DNA from: Sphingomonas psychrolutea
Lineage (GTDB): Bacteria; Pseudomonadota; Alphaproteobacteria; Sphingomonadales; Sphingomonadaceae
Assembly (NCBI RefSeq): GCF_014636175.1
Contig: NZ_BMDW01000004.1
Coordinates: forward strand, 124,001 to 188,000
DNA length: 64,000 nt
Direction of reading: 5' to 3'
Positions 46,413 to 55,190 of this stretch are shown here, one piece after another; the stretch's first letter is position 1; each line of letters opens with the position of its first letter. Both the position numbers and the translations under genes were made by a program. Under the pieces are notes generated by a model. That model was not told where the DNA came from. It saw only the letters and a program-made list of their open reading frames with translations, and searched no databases.

Positions 46413-47105
46413 ATGACATTCATCAGCAAGAAGCAGAAGTCGGTCACGATCGATCGTGAAAAGCTCCACGGCATCGACGAAGCGATCGCTTTGGCGAAAT
46501 CGGGTGCCACCTCGAAGTTCGACGAGACGATCGAAGTCGCGATGAACTTGGGCGTCGACCCGCGCCACGCCGACCAAATGGTCCGCGGCGTCGTGACCTT
46601 GCCCAAAGGCACGGGTAAAACCGTCCGCGTCGGCGTGTTCGCCAAGGGCGTGAAGGCCGAGGAGGCGCTCGCCGCCGGGGCCGATGTCGTTGGCGCGGAG
46701 GATCTGATGGAGATCGTCCAGGGTGGCACGATCGATTTCGACCGCTGCATCGCGACGCCGGACATGATGGGCATCGTCGGGCGACTCGGCAAGATCCTGG
46801 GGCCGAAGGGCATGATGCCGAACCCCAAGCTCGGCACGGTCACGATGAACGTCGCGGAAGCGGTCAAGGCAGCCAAGGGCGGCCAAATCGAATATCGCGT
46901 CGAAAAGGCCGGGATCATCCATTCGGGCATCGGCAAGGCGTCGTTCCCGGCAGAAGATCTGCGCGCCAATTTCAACGCGCTGATCGATGCGATCGTCAAG
47001 GCCAAGCCGTCGGGCGCCAAGGGCAAGTATGTCCGCAAGGTCGCGGTTTCGAGCACCATGGGTGTCGGGATCAAGGTCGATGTGGCTGAGGTTTCGGCCG
47101 CCTAA
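46413..47105 (+). CDS. rplA: Ribosomal protein uL1
   Basis: 230 residues from the ATG at 46413. L1-stalk protein and, in many bacteria, translational repressor of its own operon. [48 protein letters not shown] and the last-domain segment [20 protein letters not shown] are diagnostic. Followed at 30 nt by a strong intrinsic terminator, so rplKA is a closed unit here, separate from rplJL. Confidence 0.98.
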   Translation: MTFISKKQKSVTIDREKLHGIDEAIALAKSGATSKFDETIEVAMNLGVDPRHADQMVRGVVTLPKGTGKTVRVGVFAKGVKAEEALAAGADVVGAEDLMEIVQGGTIDFDRCIATPDMMGIVGRLGKILGPKGMMPNPKLGTVTMNVAEAVKAAKGGQIEYRVEKAGIIHSGIGKASFPAEDLRANFNALIDAIVKAKPSGAKGKYVRKVAVSSTMGVGIKVDVAEVSAA

Positions 47106-47134
47106 GGCGTCCCATTCCGTTCGCGACATGATCA

Positions 47135-47170
47135 AGGGCCGGGGCGCAATCCCCGGCCCTTTTTCTTTCT
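47135..47170 (+). terminator. Rho-independent terminator after rplA
   Basis: Perfect 10-bp stem AGGGCCGGGG (47135-47144) / CCCCGGCCCT (47151-47160), 6-nt loop, followed by TTTTTCTTTCTT. Confidence 0.93.
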
Positions 47171-47173
47171 TCT

Positions 47174-47198
47174 CTCTCGCCCCGCTTGCGGGGAGAGG
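47174..47198. repeat. Short CTCTC-CCCC-GGGG-AGAG palindrome
   Basis: CTCTCGCCCC and GGGGAGAG around GCTTGC. It resembles the first hairpin of the repeat after rpoB (CTCTCCCGCTTGCGGGAGAG) and probably belongs to the same dispersed family. Confidence 0.6.
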
Positions 47199-47372
47199 GA
47201 GAAGCAGGACGCGCCATTTGCTATTGGGGCGAAATGCGCCTAAGGCGCTCAGGCTACTTTCGCAAATCGACGGTCTCTGGCGCTTTGCGGCTCCATCTTC
47301 CTTCTTTCACTGCTGATTACGGCACACGTCGACGCGACTCTCGCGTCGCCGCAACCAAAGAAGGATACCTTC

Positions 47373-47579
47373 ATGACCATCGGAACCGTAAAGTTCTTCA
47401 ATGCCGACAAGGGCTATGGCTTCATCGCGCCGGAAGGCGGCGGCGAGGATGCCTTTGTGCACATCACCGCAGTCGAGCGCGCCGGCATGGCGACCCTCGA
47501 TAAGGACCAGCGCGTTCAGTACGAGCTCGAGCAGGACAAGCGCGGCAAGATGTCGGCTGTGAACCTGCAGCACGCTTAA
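47373..47579 (+). CDS. cspA: Cold shock protein CspA family
   Basis: 68 residues. Single cold-shock domain: GTVKFFNADKGYGFIAPE (RNP1), DAFVHITAVE (RNP2), YELEQDKRGKMSAVNLQ. RNA chaperone. The ~200-nt 5' flank may be a leader. It has its own terminator and stands between rplA and the AsmA-like gene. Confidence 0.96.
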   Translation: MTIGTVKFFNADKGYGFIAPEGGGEDAFVHITAVERAGMATLDKDQRVQYELEQDKRGKMSAVNLQHA

Positions 47580-47595
47580 TAGCGTCTGCTAAAAG

Positions 47596-47632
47596 AAAGG
47601 GCGGTCCGGTTCTCCGGGCCGCCCTTTTTTTG
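47596..47632 (+). terminator. Rho-independent terminator after cspA
   Basis: AAAGGGCGGTCCGG (47596-47609) pairs with CCGGGCCGCCCTTT (47614-47627) with one G-T pair, 4-nt loop, then a T7 run. It also lies just beyond the stop of the convergent AsmA-like gene and could serve both. Confidence 0.92.
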
Positions 47633-47635
47633 TGT

Positions 47636-49600
47636 TCACCGTAGCGCCGTCGCGACGGCGCGCTCGTAACCGAACGTCGCGGGCGGCGGGATCGGGATGT
47701 CGGGCGGGGTCTTGGTGAGGCCGAGTGCCTGACCGAGCGAGCGACCGAATACCTTGAGCAGCGCGCCAGGTGTCGGCTTGTCGGTGGTGCCCGCGCCCGC
47801 GACCGATACGGTCGGCGCGCTCAGCGTGCCGCCAATGCGGATCGGGTCGGCAATGCGCAGCAACGCGCGGCTCTTGCTCGTGCCCGCCAGCGTTACGTCG
47901 ATGCGCTCGCCATCGAGCACAATCCGCCCTGCCCCGCGCCCGACCGAGCTGCCAGTGTCGATGCCGAGCGGATGCGGAACAAGCACACCATTGGTCGCAC
48001 TGAAATTGGCGACGAGGCAGCGCAGCGGCACTTGCTGGCTCGGGCCGCCAATCGCGTGGACGACCGCGCCGCTCAGATTCTGGCCGAGCACATCTGCGAC
48101 GATCCGCTTTACATGGCCCTGCGTCGCGACAATCGCCGCCTTGCCCGAGGCGTGCGACAGCGCTTCGCGCACGGTATCGCCCTGACCGCTCAGGACAATG
48201 TGCCCGCGCACTTGCCCGCCGACGATGTCGGGCTGGCCGATCAAGCCCTCGAGCGTGAGGCCGGCCAGACGGAGGTCGACCGACAATTTGGGTGGCCCGC
48301 TGCGATGATCGACGCGGGCGGTGCCGGTCATCCGCCCATTGGCGAGCGTGGCGACGATGTTGCTGACGCTCAGCAACTTATGATCGAGGCTTAGCGTGCC
48401 GGACAGGCTGTGGAATACCGTGCCGCCCTTGGAGAGCAGATGGTCTGCGGAAAAGCGGATCGTGCCGTCGGTCTTCCACAGTTTCGACAAGTTGATGCGC
48501 GTTGGCGGGAGGACGCGCGGGCCGATCGTCGCACGGCGCTGGGCCGAGACGGCTTGCCCCTTGGCGTCGGCGAGATCGTCGAAATCGAGCTGCGTGGCGT
48601 GCAGCCGCGCGTCGATCGCGGTACGCTGGTCGATCTTGTGGACCGTCGCCATCCCGGTGAAGCGCGAGCGCCCGATGCTGCCGCCGATCCGGTCGACATA
48701 CCAGTCGCGCCCGTCATGCCGGATCGTCCCCGTCACCGCGACGGCTTGCGTGCCGAACAATCCCGCTTCGATGATGCGGTCGATATTCTTGAGCGTCGGG
48801 GCCTGCGCCGCGATGGCGGCGGTGAAGTGGCGCGTGTCGAGCACCCCGTTCATCTGGCCCTTTGCGGTCATGTGCAGGGCGGGCGATGCCAGCGTGGCGG
48901 CGAAGGGATAGGGCGCGGCGGGGTCGATCCCGGTGATCCGCCCGCCGGTCAGATCGAGCGTGGCGGGCGAATCCAGAAAGGTGCCGGTGGCGGACAGGCG
49001 GAGGCCGCGCGTCGCATCGACGGTAAGCGGCCCCGCAATCATCAGGCCGCGCTTGGCGTCCCGCAGCACGATCTGCGTGTTGGTGATGGTCAGATCGGAC
49101 AGGCTGGGGCCAGTCGATTCGGACGTGCGCGCTTTGGGTCCATCGGGTTTCCAGTTGGCGCGACCGTCGGCGTCGCGGATCAGCACGATCCGCGCGCCAT
49201 CGACCGTCACCCGGTCCGGGCGGAACGTGCCGAACAGCAAAGCGAACACCGGCACGCGCACCCGCGCCATGCCGATGCGGACGAAATCACCGGGGCCTGC
49301 CCAAGCGGGCTGTGCGATCCGCACATCGCGTACCGAAACGATCGGCGTGTAGGAAAACACGCCGTCGCGCGTGATTGATCCGACCTGTACGTGCGTCTTG
49401 AGCGCGGCCGACAGGCGGTTCTCGACCAGCCCCCGCATCAACCCGACCGGAAAGGCACCCAGTACAAGGACGAAAATTGCGAGCGACGCCAGAAGGGCGA
49501 GAGCGATACGCGGCAGCAGCCAGTGCCAGCGCGGCGGGCGCGCGATGCGCGGCAGGTTTTCTGGGATCGTCACGCGGGGAAGAACCCGGCGACGCGACAT
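47636..49600 (-). CDS. AsmA-family inner-membrane protein
   Basis: 654 residues from the ATG at 49600. One N-terminal membrane helix (IALALLASLAIFVLVLGAFP) is followed by a long periplasmic region of beta-rich repeats. GLVENRLSAALKTHVQVGSI and FSYTPIVSVRDVRIAQPAW are the AsmA N-terminal domain; the C-terminal AsmA_2-type block is seen at LSGQGDTVREALSHASGKAA. Such proteins are thought to span the periplasm and take part in outer-membrane lipid transport. Convergent with cspA. Confidence 0.85.
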   Translation of the reverse strand: MSRRRVLPRVTIPENLPRIARPPRWHWLLPRIALALLASLAIFVLVLGAFPVGLMRGLVENRLSAALKTHVQVGSITRDGVFSYTPIVSVRDVRIAQPAWAGPGDFVRIGMARVRVPVFALLFGTFRPDRVTVDGARIVLIRDADGRANWKPDGPKARTSESTGPSLSDLTITNTQIVLRDAKRGLMIAGPLTVDATRGLRLSATGTFLDSPATLDLTGGRITGIDPAAPYPFAATLASPALHMTAKGQMNGVLDTRHFTAAIAAQAPTLKNIDRIIEAGLFGTQAVAVTGTIRHDGRDWYVDRIGGSIGRSRFTGMATVHKIDQRTAIDARLHATQLDFDDLADAKGQAVSAQRRATIGPRVLPPTRINLSKLWKTDGTIRFSADHLLSKGGTVFHSLSGTLSLDHKLLSVSNIVATLANGRMTGTARVDHRSGPPKLSVDLRLAGLTLEGLIGQPDIVGGQVRGHIVLSGQGDTVREALSHASGKAAIVATQGHVKRIVADVLGQNLSGAVVHAIGGPSQQVPLRCLVANFSATNGVLVPHPLGIDTGSSVGRGAGRIVLDGERIDVTLAGTSKSRALLRIADPIRIGGTLSAPTVSVAGAGTTDKPTPGALLKVFGRSLGQALGLTKTPPDIPIPPPATFGYERAVATALR

Positions 49601-49709
49601 TTGTTGCACCAACGTAGCGCCGTGATGACGCGAGACGGGCCGGAGGTTTCTCACCCCCCGGCCCTTCCGCAATCCCCGGCGCCTTTCCCAATTGCAGTAT
49701 CGTGGGCGG

Positions 49710-52184
49710 TCAGATGCCGATCACGCCACCATCCGCCTTAGTGATGACGATTGTCGCCGAACGCGGGCGCGATCCGGCGGCGGCGGTGCCCGACTGATTG
49801 GCGGGCCAATTGCTCGTAATCGACGCAGCGGTGCCGTTCTCGCCAGGATGCTGAATGTTCACGAACAGCGATTTGCCGTCCGGCGTCGAGTGGATGCCGG
49901 TGATCTCGCATTCCTTCGGGCCGACGAGGAAACGACGCAGCGTCGTCCCCGGCGTCTTGCCGATCCGCGTCGTCACGGTGTTGGTCGCGCCGCCCAGCGT
50001 GCTGGTCACGCTGCGCGTGCCGCCGTCACCGACGATGCCGGGGATCGATGCTAGCAACATGCAGTTGGTCTGGTCGACAAAGGCGCCGTCATCGGTTTCG
50101 ATCCACATTAGCGGCGTGGAAGTACCGGTAATGTTCGTCGGCAGGCCAAACCACAGTCCGTCGGGCGACGAGAAATCGTTGGTCGCATCAAGGCCAGAAA
50201 GATTGATGTTGGTCGCATCAAGGTCGCTACCCGCACCGAAGCCATAAATATCCCAGGTGAAGCTGGTCGCCTCGGACGTATCGCCGGTTTCCCGCAAGCG
50301 GATGATATGGCCATTGGCATTGCCATTAGTCGATCCGCCGGTCGTCCGCGGATCGTTATAAGCGCGCGGATTGGCCGGATCGACCGCGGCGGCGGTACGC
50401 GACGAATTGTTGGTGAGCGTCGCATACATCTCGCCGGTTGCCGGATTGACTGCGGTCCATTCGGGCCGATCCATCCGCGTCGCACCGAGCGCATCCGCCG
50501 CGAGCCGTGCGTTGACGAGGACGTCGGCCTGATCGGCAAAGGCATAAGCGGCGTTGCCGGCGGTCAGCGGGCCGGTGCCGAACACCAACGGCAGCCATGT
50601 GCCGCTGCCATCGGCGTTGAAGCGCGCGACATAGAGCGTGCCCGCGTCGAGATATTTGTCGCCGATCGCGAGACGGTTGGTGATCGCCGCATCCGCCGCC
50701 GACCAAACCGCGGTCGATACGAATTTGTAGATATATTCGTTTTGCGCGTCGTCGCCCATGTAAAAGGCGGGGCGGACGCCTGCGATCGTACGGCCGATCT
50801 GGCAGCCTTCATGGTTCATGCGGCCAAGCGCGGTGCGCTTGCGCGGGGTCGATGCCGGATCGAACGGATCGATTTCGACGACCCAGCCATATTGGAACGC
50901 TTCGTTGCGGAAATCGCCGGTGCCGTCGGCTGCGGCGGTCGGATTGACCGTGATGTTCCACTTCGAAAAGTTCGTGCTGGTCGCATCGGCGGGGACCACG
51001 GTCGCCCAATTGTTGTTGCCCGCGCGACCTTCGGGAATGCCGTAGCGCGCGAGGCTGACATTGACCTTCGACGTTGCACCGCCGCGCGCGACGACATCGC
51101 CGGTCGAGCGGCGGAAATAACCCGCCCAATTCTCTTCATTGGTCAGATAGGTGTTCCACGGCATCGTGCCATTGGCGCAGTTGTTGATCGTGCCGCGCCC
51201 CGCAACGCCGGTCGGCGAGAAAACCGTGCGCAGGATGGCGTTACCACGCACCGGGCCGTTGAAGGCCATCGGCGTCAGCGGGGTGATGCGGCGGTTGAGC
51301 GACGAGGACTGGACATAGGACCAGGTGCCGCCGGTCTGCGCTACTTCGATCACCGAGACGCCGTGGCACTCGATTTCCTTGATCGCCTCGGCCTCAGGCC
51401 GTGCGCCGCCGACCGAAGTCTGCCCGGCGGTGTGGAGATAGGCTGCGGTGATATTCTCGTGGTTCAGCGCGAGCACACCGCGCGTGTTGCTCGTCGGATC
51501 GGGCGTGGTGCCAGTCGCGGCCAGCCCGAAGAAGGTCAGGCCGTCGTGATGATCGCCCGCACGTTGCGCGAAATTGGTATCGGTGCCGTCGTTAGCGAAG
51601 GCGGAAACGCCGCTCGCGATCGGATCGCCGAGGCGGTAGAGGACCGTTGCGGTGTAGCCGGTCGGCACGGTGACGATATCGGCAAGGCTTTTGGGGACAG
51701 CGGTGAAGCCGAGGACGGCCGGCGCGATCACGACGGTCGCCACGGAATTTACGGCGTTGCCCGATTCGGGGATCGCGGTAAATTGGAACGTCAGTGTTGC
51801 ATTTGCACTGACCGAAGGAGCGATGAAGGTCGCGACGTTGCTGTTTGCCCCGGTCAGCGTGACGGGCGGTCCTCCGGTCTGGCTCCAGCTGGAATTTCTG
51901 GCTGATCCGCCAGCGACGGTACCCGTCAGCGTCACGAGCTTTCCCGACGTCGTCTGACCCGACGAACCGGCCACAATCGTCAGCGGGATCGCGTCGACGC
52001 CGCTGCACGCCGATAGCAACGCTCCCCCGAATACCGCTGCGGTAGCGGCCGACATACCGCCCATCAACGCTTGCCGCCGCGAATAGCGCGACGCGATCAT
52101 GTCGTTCAGATGCGGATTGCTGGTGCGGTTGGTGTCGATATCGCCGTCATCATAAGCGGTGATCACGGTGTTGAACGTTTCCAT
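49710..52184 (-). CDS. PhoX-family phosphatase (DUF839) with an inserted Ig-like domain
   Basis: 824 residues from the ATG at 52184 (METFNTVITA). The twin-arginine motif SRRQALMGG (35-43) lies unusually far in, followed by a hydrophobic stretch and LLSACSG (possible lipobox). Residues ~65-165 form an extra beta-rich Ig/PKD-like segment (SGKLVTLTGTVAGG, SSWSQTGGPPVTLTG). The PhoX core follows: RAGDHHDGLTFFGL, LNHENITAAYLH, GVSVIEV, NEENWAGYF and LNHEGCQIGRTI-like segments. PhoX releases phosphate from organic esters using Ca/Fe. A candidate Pho box lies upstream. Confidence 0.88.
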   Translation of the reverse strand: METFNTVITAYDDGDIDTNRTSNPHLNDMIASRYSRRQALMGGMSAATAAVFGGALLSACSGVDAIPLTIVAGSSGQTTSGKLVTLTGTVAGGSARNSSWSQTGGPPVTLTGANSNVATFIAPSVSANATLTFQFTAIPESGNAVNSVATVVIAPAVLGFTAVPKSLADIVTVPTGYTATVLYRLGDPIASGVSAFANDGTDTNFAQRAGDHHDGLTFFGLAATGTTPDPTSNTRGVLALNHENITAAYLHTAGQTSVGGARPEAEAIKEIECHGVSVIEVAQTGGTWSYVQSSSLNRRITPLTPMAFNGPVRGNAILRTVFSPTGVAGRGTINNCANGTMPWNTYLTNEENWAGYFRRSTGDVVARGGATSKVNVSLARYGIPEGRAGNNNWATVVPADATSTNFSKWNITVNPTAAADGTGDFRNEAFQYGWVVEIDPFDPASTPRKRTALGRMNHEGCQIGRTIAGVRPAFYMGDDAQNEYIYKFVSTAVWSAADAAITNRLAIGDKYLDAGTLYVARFNADGSGTWLPLVFGTGPLTAGNAAYAFADQADVLVNARLAADALGATRMDRPEWTAVNPATGEMYATLTNNSSRTAAAVDPANPRAYNDPRTTGGSTNGNANGHIIRLRETGDTSEATSFTWDIYGFGAGSDLDATNINLSGLDATNDFSSPDGLWFGLPTNITGTSTPLMWIETDDGAFVDQTNCMLLASIPGIVGDGGTRSVTSTLGGATNTVTTRIGKTPGTTLRRFLVGPKECEITGIHSTPDGKSLFVNIQHPGENGTAASITSNWPANQSGTAAAGSRPRSATIVITKADGGVIGI

Positions 52185-52271
52185 AGGGTCCCCCCGAAGC
52201 GACCTGAATGGTCGTCGGAAGTCTTCATGTTGGGGAAAGTTAACGTTGGCATGACGTCTTGGCGACGATCG

Positions 52272-52300
52272 CGCGACAGTATCGCGACTTTTGTGTGACA
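52272..52300 (-). promoter_or_regulatory. Candidate Pho box upstream of phoX
   Basis: On the minus strand TGTCACA-CAAA-AGTCGCG-ATAC-TGTCGCG gives three 7-mers at 11-nt spacing, the layout of PhoB sites (consensus unit TGTCATA plus a 4-nt A/T-rich spacer). It is ~90 nt upstream of the start codon. The second and third units are degenerate. Confidence 0.5.
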
Positions 52301-52364
52301 TGGCCTCGGCACCGCCGAAAATGCCGGCTTTCGCGCGATCGTCTGCCCGATTTTGCTTGCCCGA

Positions 52365-53543
52365 TCAGGCGATAATTTTGTCGAGCGCCATACAGAACGC
52401 CTTCATCTCCGCCGCCGAGCCGACCGTCACGCGGCTGACCGTCGGCCAGATCGGCCAGGATCGCCCGATTTCGACGCTTTCCTTGCGGAAGGCGGCTTGC
52501 ATGTCCTTGGCCTGTTTGGTTTTCCAATCGATCATGAACATGTTCGCATCGGTCGGGAACACCGTCACGCCTTTCGCCTTCAAATGATCGAGCGTCAGGC
52601 CGCGCGCGACTTGCATTTCCTTGCGGCGCGCGGCGATCAGCGGCGCGGCGGTGAGGCTGGCGGTGGCGCAGGCGATGCTGGTGACGGGCAAGGCGCCCGA
52701 TTGCATCCCACCATCGTAGCGCATCATCTTCTGGATGTTGGCGGGCTGGGTGATGATATAGCCCATCCGCAGCCCTGCCATGCCGAACAGCTTGGAGAAG
52801 GTGCGCATCACAATGACATGCTTGTGCTGCAGCGCGAGATAGGAGGCGACGGGGACGCCGGCGAAATGCGTGTACGCTTCGTCGATCAGCACCATCGCAT
52901 CGGTTGGTTTGTTGGCGATCAGCCATTCGATATCGGCGAGCGGGGTGATCGTGCCGGTCGGGTTGTTGGGCGTGCAGATATAGAACAGCCCGGCATTCGG
53001 ATTGGCCGCGACCATCGCTCTCACGTCATGGCGGTAATCGGGCGTCAGCGGCACCGCATTGACTGGCGCGCCGAGCCACGCGGCGGTGCGGCCGGCAAGC
53101 TCGAAGGTCGGGTCGGCAGTGACGAGTCCCCTGGTCGGCGAACAATAGCTGACGACCGCGCGGCACAGCGGATCGCTCGACCCCGGCCACGGCGCGACAT
53201 GATCGTAGGGGACGGTCTCGACCGCTATCACCGCCTTGATGAAATCGCCGCGCTGATCCTGCGGGGAATAGCGGTTGCCCTGCCCGATCATCTTCGATGC
53301 CGCCACTGCCCCGGGCGTGAGCGGGCCGGTCCAGCATTCGTTCGCGCCGATCCGCACCTTGGCATTCGGTGCCGGATCGGGCACGCCGCCCGATGCCCAG
53401 GCCGGCCGCCCGACACTGGCGGCGAGCATGCCGGTACCGAACACCGCAGCAACGCGCGCAAGGTCGCGGCGAGCAAAGCCGCGGGTTAGCAGATCATCCT
53501 GCGCTTCATCGGAAAGCGGCGCGGCGGGCAAGTGCGTAGTCAT
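52365..53543 (-). CDS. Class I/II PLP aminotransferase (HisC-like) with apparent Tat signal
   Basis: 392 residues. Fold type I aminotransferase close to histidinol-phosphate aminotransferase: GANECWTGPL, TPNNPTGTI, LIDEAYTHF and the PLP-lysine segment RTFSKLFGMAGLRMGY (K250). Unlike cytosolic HisC it begins with FARRDLARVAAVFGTGMLAA and AWA|SG near residue 50, which looks like a twin-arginine signal. A periplasmic PLP aminotransferase would be unusual; substrate unknown. It lies 180 nt upstream of phoX, same strand. Confidence 0.85.
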   Translation of the reverse strand: MTTHLPAAPLSDEAQDDLLTRGFARRDLARVAAVFGTGMLAASVGRPAWASGGVPDPAPNAKVRIGANECWTGPLTPGAVAASKMIGQGNRYSPQDQRGDFIKAVIAVETVPYDHVAPWPGSSDPLCRAVVSYCSPTRGLVTADPTFELAGRTAAWLGAPVNAVPLTPDYRHDVRAMVAANPNAGLFYICTPNNPTGTITPLADIEWLIANKPTDAMVLIDEAYTHFAGVPVASYLALQHKHVIVMRTFSKLFGMAGLRMGYIITQPANIQKMMRYDGGMQSGALPVTSIACATASLTAAPLIAARRKEMQVARGLTLDHLKAKGVTVFPTDANMFMIDWKTKQAKDMQAAFRKESVEIGRSWPIWPTVSRVTVGSAAEMKAFCMALDKIIA

Positions 53544-54058
53544 CGATCGGTCCCCTGCTTCAAGCGGATTGCGATCCTTCCTGCGTGGACTCGTGCGGTC
53601 CTTCTGGGGACTGAGTGTTTCCTAGTTTGGCGAGAAAAGCTACCCCCATCATCGTCACCCCGGCCTTGTGCCGGGGTCCACCGATCAACGCACACGCGGC
53701 GTGTCGGGCGCGGTGGGCCCCGGCACAAGGCCGGGGTGACGACGGACGTTTGGCGGTCTGGTCGCGCCCGCCCAAGGTTGACTCCTGCGCCGTATCCGCT
53801 AAAGGCGCGCACTCTCCCGACAGGCTCCGGCTTGGCGGGACCGTCCGAGACAGCGAGTGACCGGGATTTGCCGGTCTTGATTTCTCGCCGAGACGGGGAC
53901 AGGATTTTTCCGCTCGGGGCTTCCCCGTGACGGTTTGCCGCCTCATGATCGGGGCGTCGCTCCCATTCCCCATCGCTGGACTATGCTGGGCAAGCATCTG
54001 CTTGTCCGGTTTGTAACCGGTCACGATCCCCGGATTGTGGCCAAACGTGGAGAATGGC
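53544..54058. other. Intergenic region upstream of rplJ
   Basis: 515 nt between the divergent aminotransferase gene and rplJ. It contains a large inverted repeat (53653-53741) and then ~300 nt of rplJL leader, where the L10(L12)4 autoregulatory site would be expected. I see no convincing -35/-10 pair and no gene. Confidence 0.55.
53653..53741. repeat. Large inverted repeat upstream of rplJ
   Basis: Arms of 30 bp at 53653-53682 (CGTCACCCCGGCCTTGTGCC...) and 53712-53741 match with a single G-T difference. It is related in layout to the murE-murF element (CGTCACCCCGG...CCGGGG), and both share the GTCACCCCGG terminus. Confidence 0.9.
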
Positions 54059-54592
54059 ATGGATCGCGCTCAAAAGACCGAGCTCGTCGCCGAGCTGCAA
54101 CAGACGTTTGCCGAAGTCGGCGTGGTGATCGTCACCCGCAACCTCGGTATGACGGTGGCGCAGTCGACCAAGCTGCGTATCGCAATGCGCGACGCAGGGG
54201 CGACCTACAAGGTCTCGAAGAACAAGCTTGCCAAGATCGCGCTGGACGGCACCGACTATCTCTCGCTGGGCGACTTGCTCACCGGGCCAGTGGGTCTCGC
54301 CAGTTCCATTGACCCCGTCGCGGCCGCCAAGGTGGCCGTCGATTTCGCGAAGACGAACGACAAGTTCGAAATCGTGGGTGGGGCGATGGGCGCGACCGTC
54401 CTCGACGTAGACGGTGTGAAGGCACTCGCGACGATGCCGTCGCTGGATGAACTGCGCGCGAAGATCCTGGGCCTCCTGGTTGCACCCGCAACCAAGCTCG
54501 CGACGATCACGCAGGCTCCTGCAGCACAGCTCGCCCGGGTCCTCATGGCGTATGCCGACAAGGACGCCGAACAGGCAGAAGTGGACGCCTGA
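54059..54592 (+). CDS. rplJ: Ribosomal protein uL10
   Basis: 177 residues from the ATG at 54059 with GGAG upstream. Base of the L7/L12 stalk. [33 protein letters not shown] and [10 protein letters not shown] are typical; the C-terminal helix carrying L7/L12 dimers ends [16 protein letters not shown]. 63 nt upstream of rplL. Confidence 0.97.
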   Translation: MDRAQKTELVAELQQTFAEVGVVIVTRNLGMTVAQSTKLRIAMRDAGATYKVSKNKLAKIALDGTDYLSLGDLLTGPVGLASSIDPVAAAKVAVDFAKTNDKFEIVGGAMGATVLDVDGVKALATMPSLDELRAKILGLLVAPATKLATITQAPAAQLARVLMAYADKDAEQAEVDA

Positions 54593-54655
54593 TGCGCCAT
54601 TTGGTGCTTTGGACGCTTCGAGATTTCAAACCGAACCTAAAATTGGAGATTAATC

Positions 54656-55033
54656 ATGGCAGACCTTAACGCGCTGGTTGACCAGCTTTCGGCCCTCACC
54701 GTCCTCGAGGCAGCCGATCTTTCGAAGCTTCTCGAAGAGAAGTGGGGCGTCTCGGCCGCAGCAGCGGTTGCAGTCGCTGGCCCGGCAGCAGGCGGCCCTG
54801 CCGCTCCTGCGGTCGAAGAGCAGACCGAATTTGACGTCATCCTCGTCAATGACGGTGGCAAGAAGATCAACGTCATCAAGGAAGTGCGCGTGATCACCGC
54901 ACTCGGCCTGACCGAAGCCAAGACGCTGGTCGAATCGGCTCCCAAGGCCGTCAAGGAAGGCGTCAACAAGGAAGAAGCCGCCAAGATCAAGGCGCAGCTG
55001 GAAGCAGCCGGCGCAACCGTCGAGATCAAGTAA
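54656..55033 (+). CDS. rplL: Ribosomal protein bL12 (L7/L12)
   Basis: 125 residues. N-terminal dimerisation helices ([20 protein letters not shown]), Ala-rich hinge, and C-terminal factor-binding domain [20 protein letters not shown] to AAGATVEIK. Followed by the third three-hairpin element and a terminator. Confidence 0.98.
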   Translation: MADLNALVDQLSALTVLEAADLSKLLEEKWGVSAAAAVAVAGPAAGGPAAPAVEEQTEFDVILVNDGGKKINVIKEVRVITALGLTEAKTLVESAPKAVKEGVNKEEAAKIKAQLEAAGATVEIK

Positions 55034-55039
55034 GCTGCA

Positions 55040-55132
55040 GCGGGAGAGACGCTTTAGCGCAAGCTAAAGCGCACTCCCGCAAAGCCGGGCGGCGGCCCTC
55101 GGGCCGTCCGACGACATGGGCTTTGCCCATGT
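55040..55132 (+). repeat. Three-hairpin element, copy 3 (after rplL)
   Basis: Hairpin A is composite: GCGGGAG (55040) pairs with CTCCCGC (to 55080), enclosing GCTTTAGC-GCAA-GCTAAAGC (55051-55070). The core GGCGGCCC-TC-GGGCCGTC lies at 55091-55108. Hairpin C is ACATGGGC-TTT-GCCCATGT (55114-55132). This is the best formed of the three copies. Confidence 0.8.
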
Positions 55133-55146
55133 CCGCTTGATCCAAA

Positions 55147-55190
55147 GAAACAGGCGGCTCCAGCAATGGAGCCGCCTGTTTCCGTTCGTT
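55147..55190. terminator. Bidirectional hairpin between rplL and the convergent membrane-protein gene
   Basis: GAAACAGGCGGCTCC (55147-55161) and GGAGCCGCCTGTTTC (55168-55182) pair perfectly over 15 bp with a 6-nt loop. The T-rich flank (TTTCCGTTCGTT) follows on the plus strand and AAAG precedes it; the A/T ends of the stem let it act in both directions. Confidence 0.8.

Noticed and set aside
53532-54060. Open frames in the rplJ upstream region
   Set aside because: They run through the inverted repeat at 53653-53741 and have no protein character.
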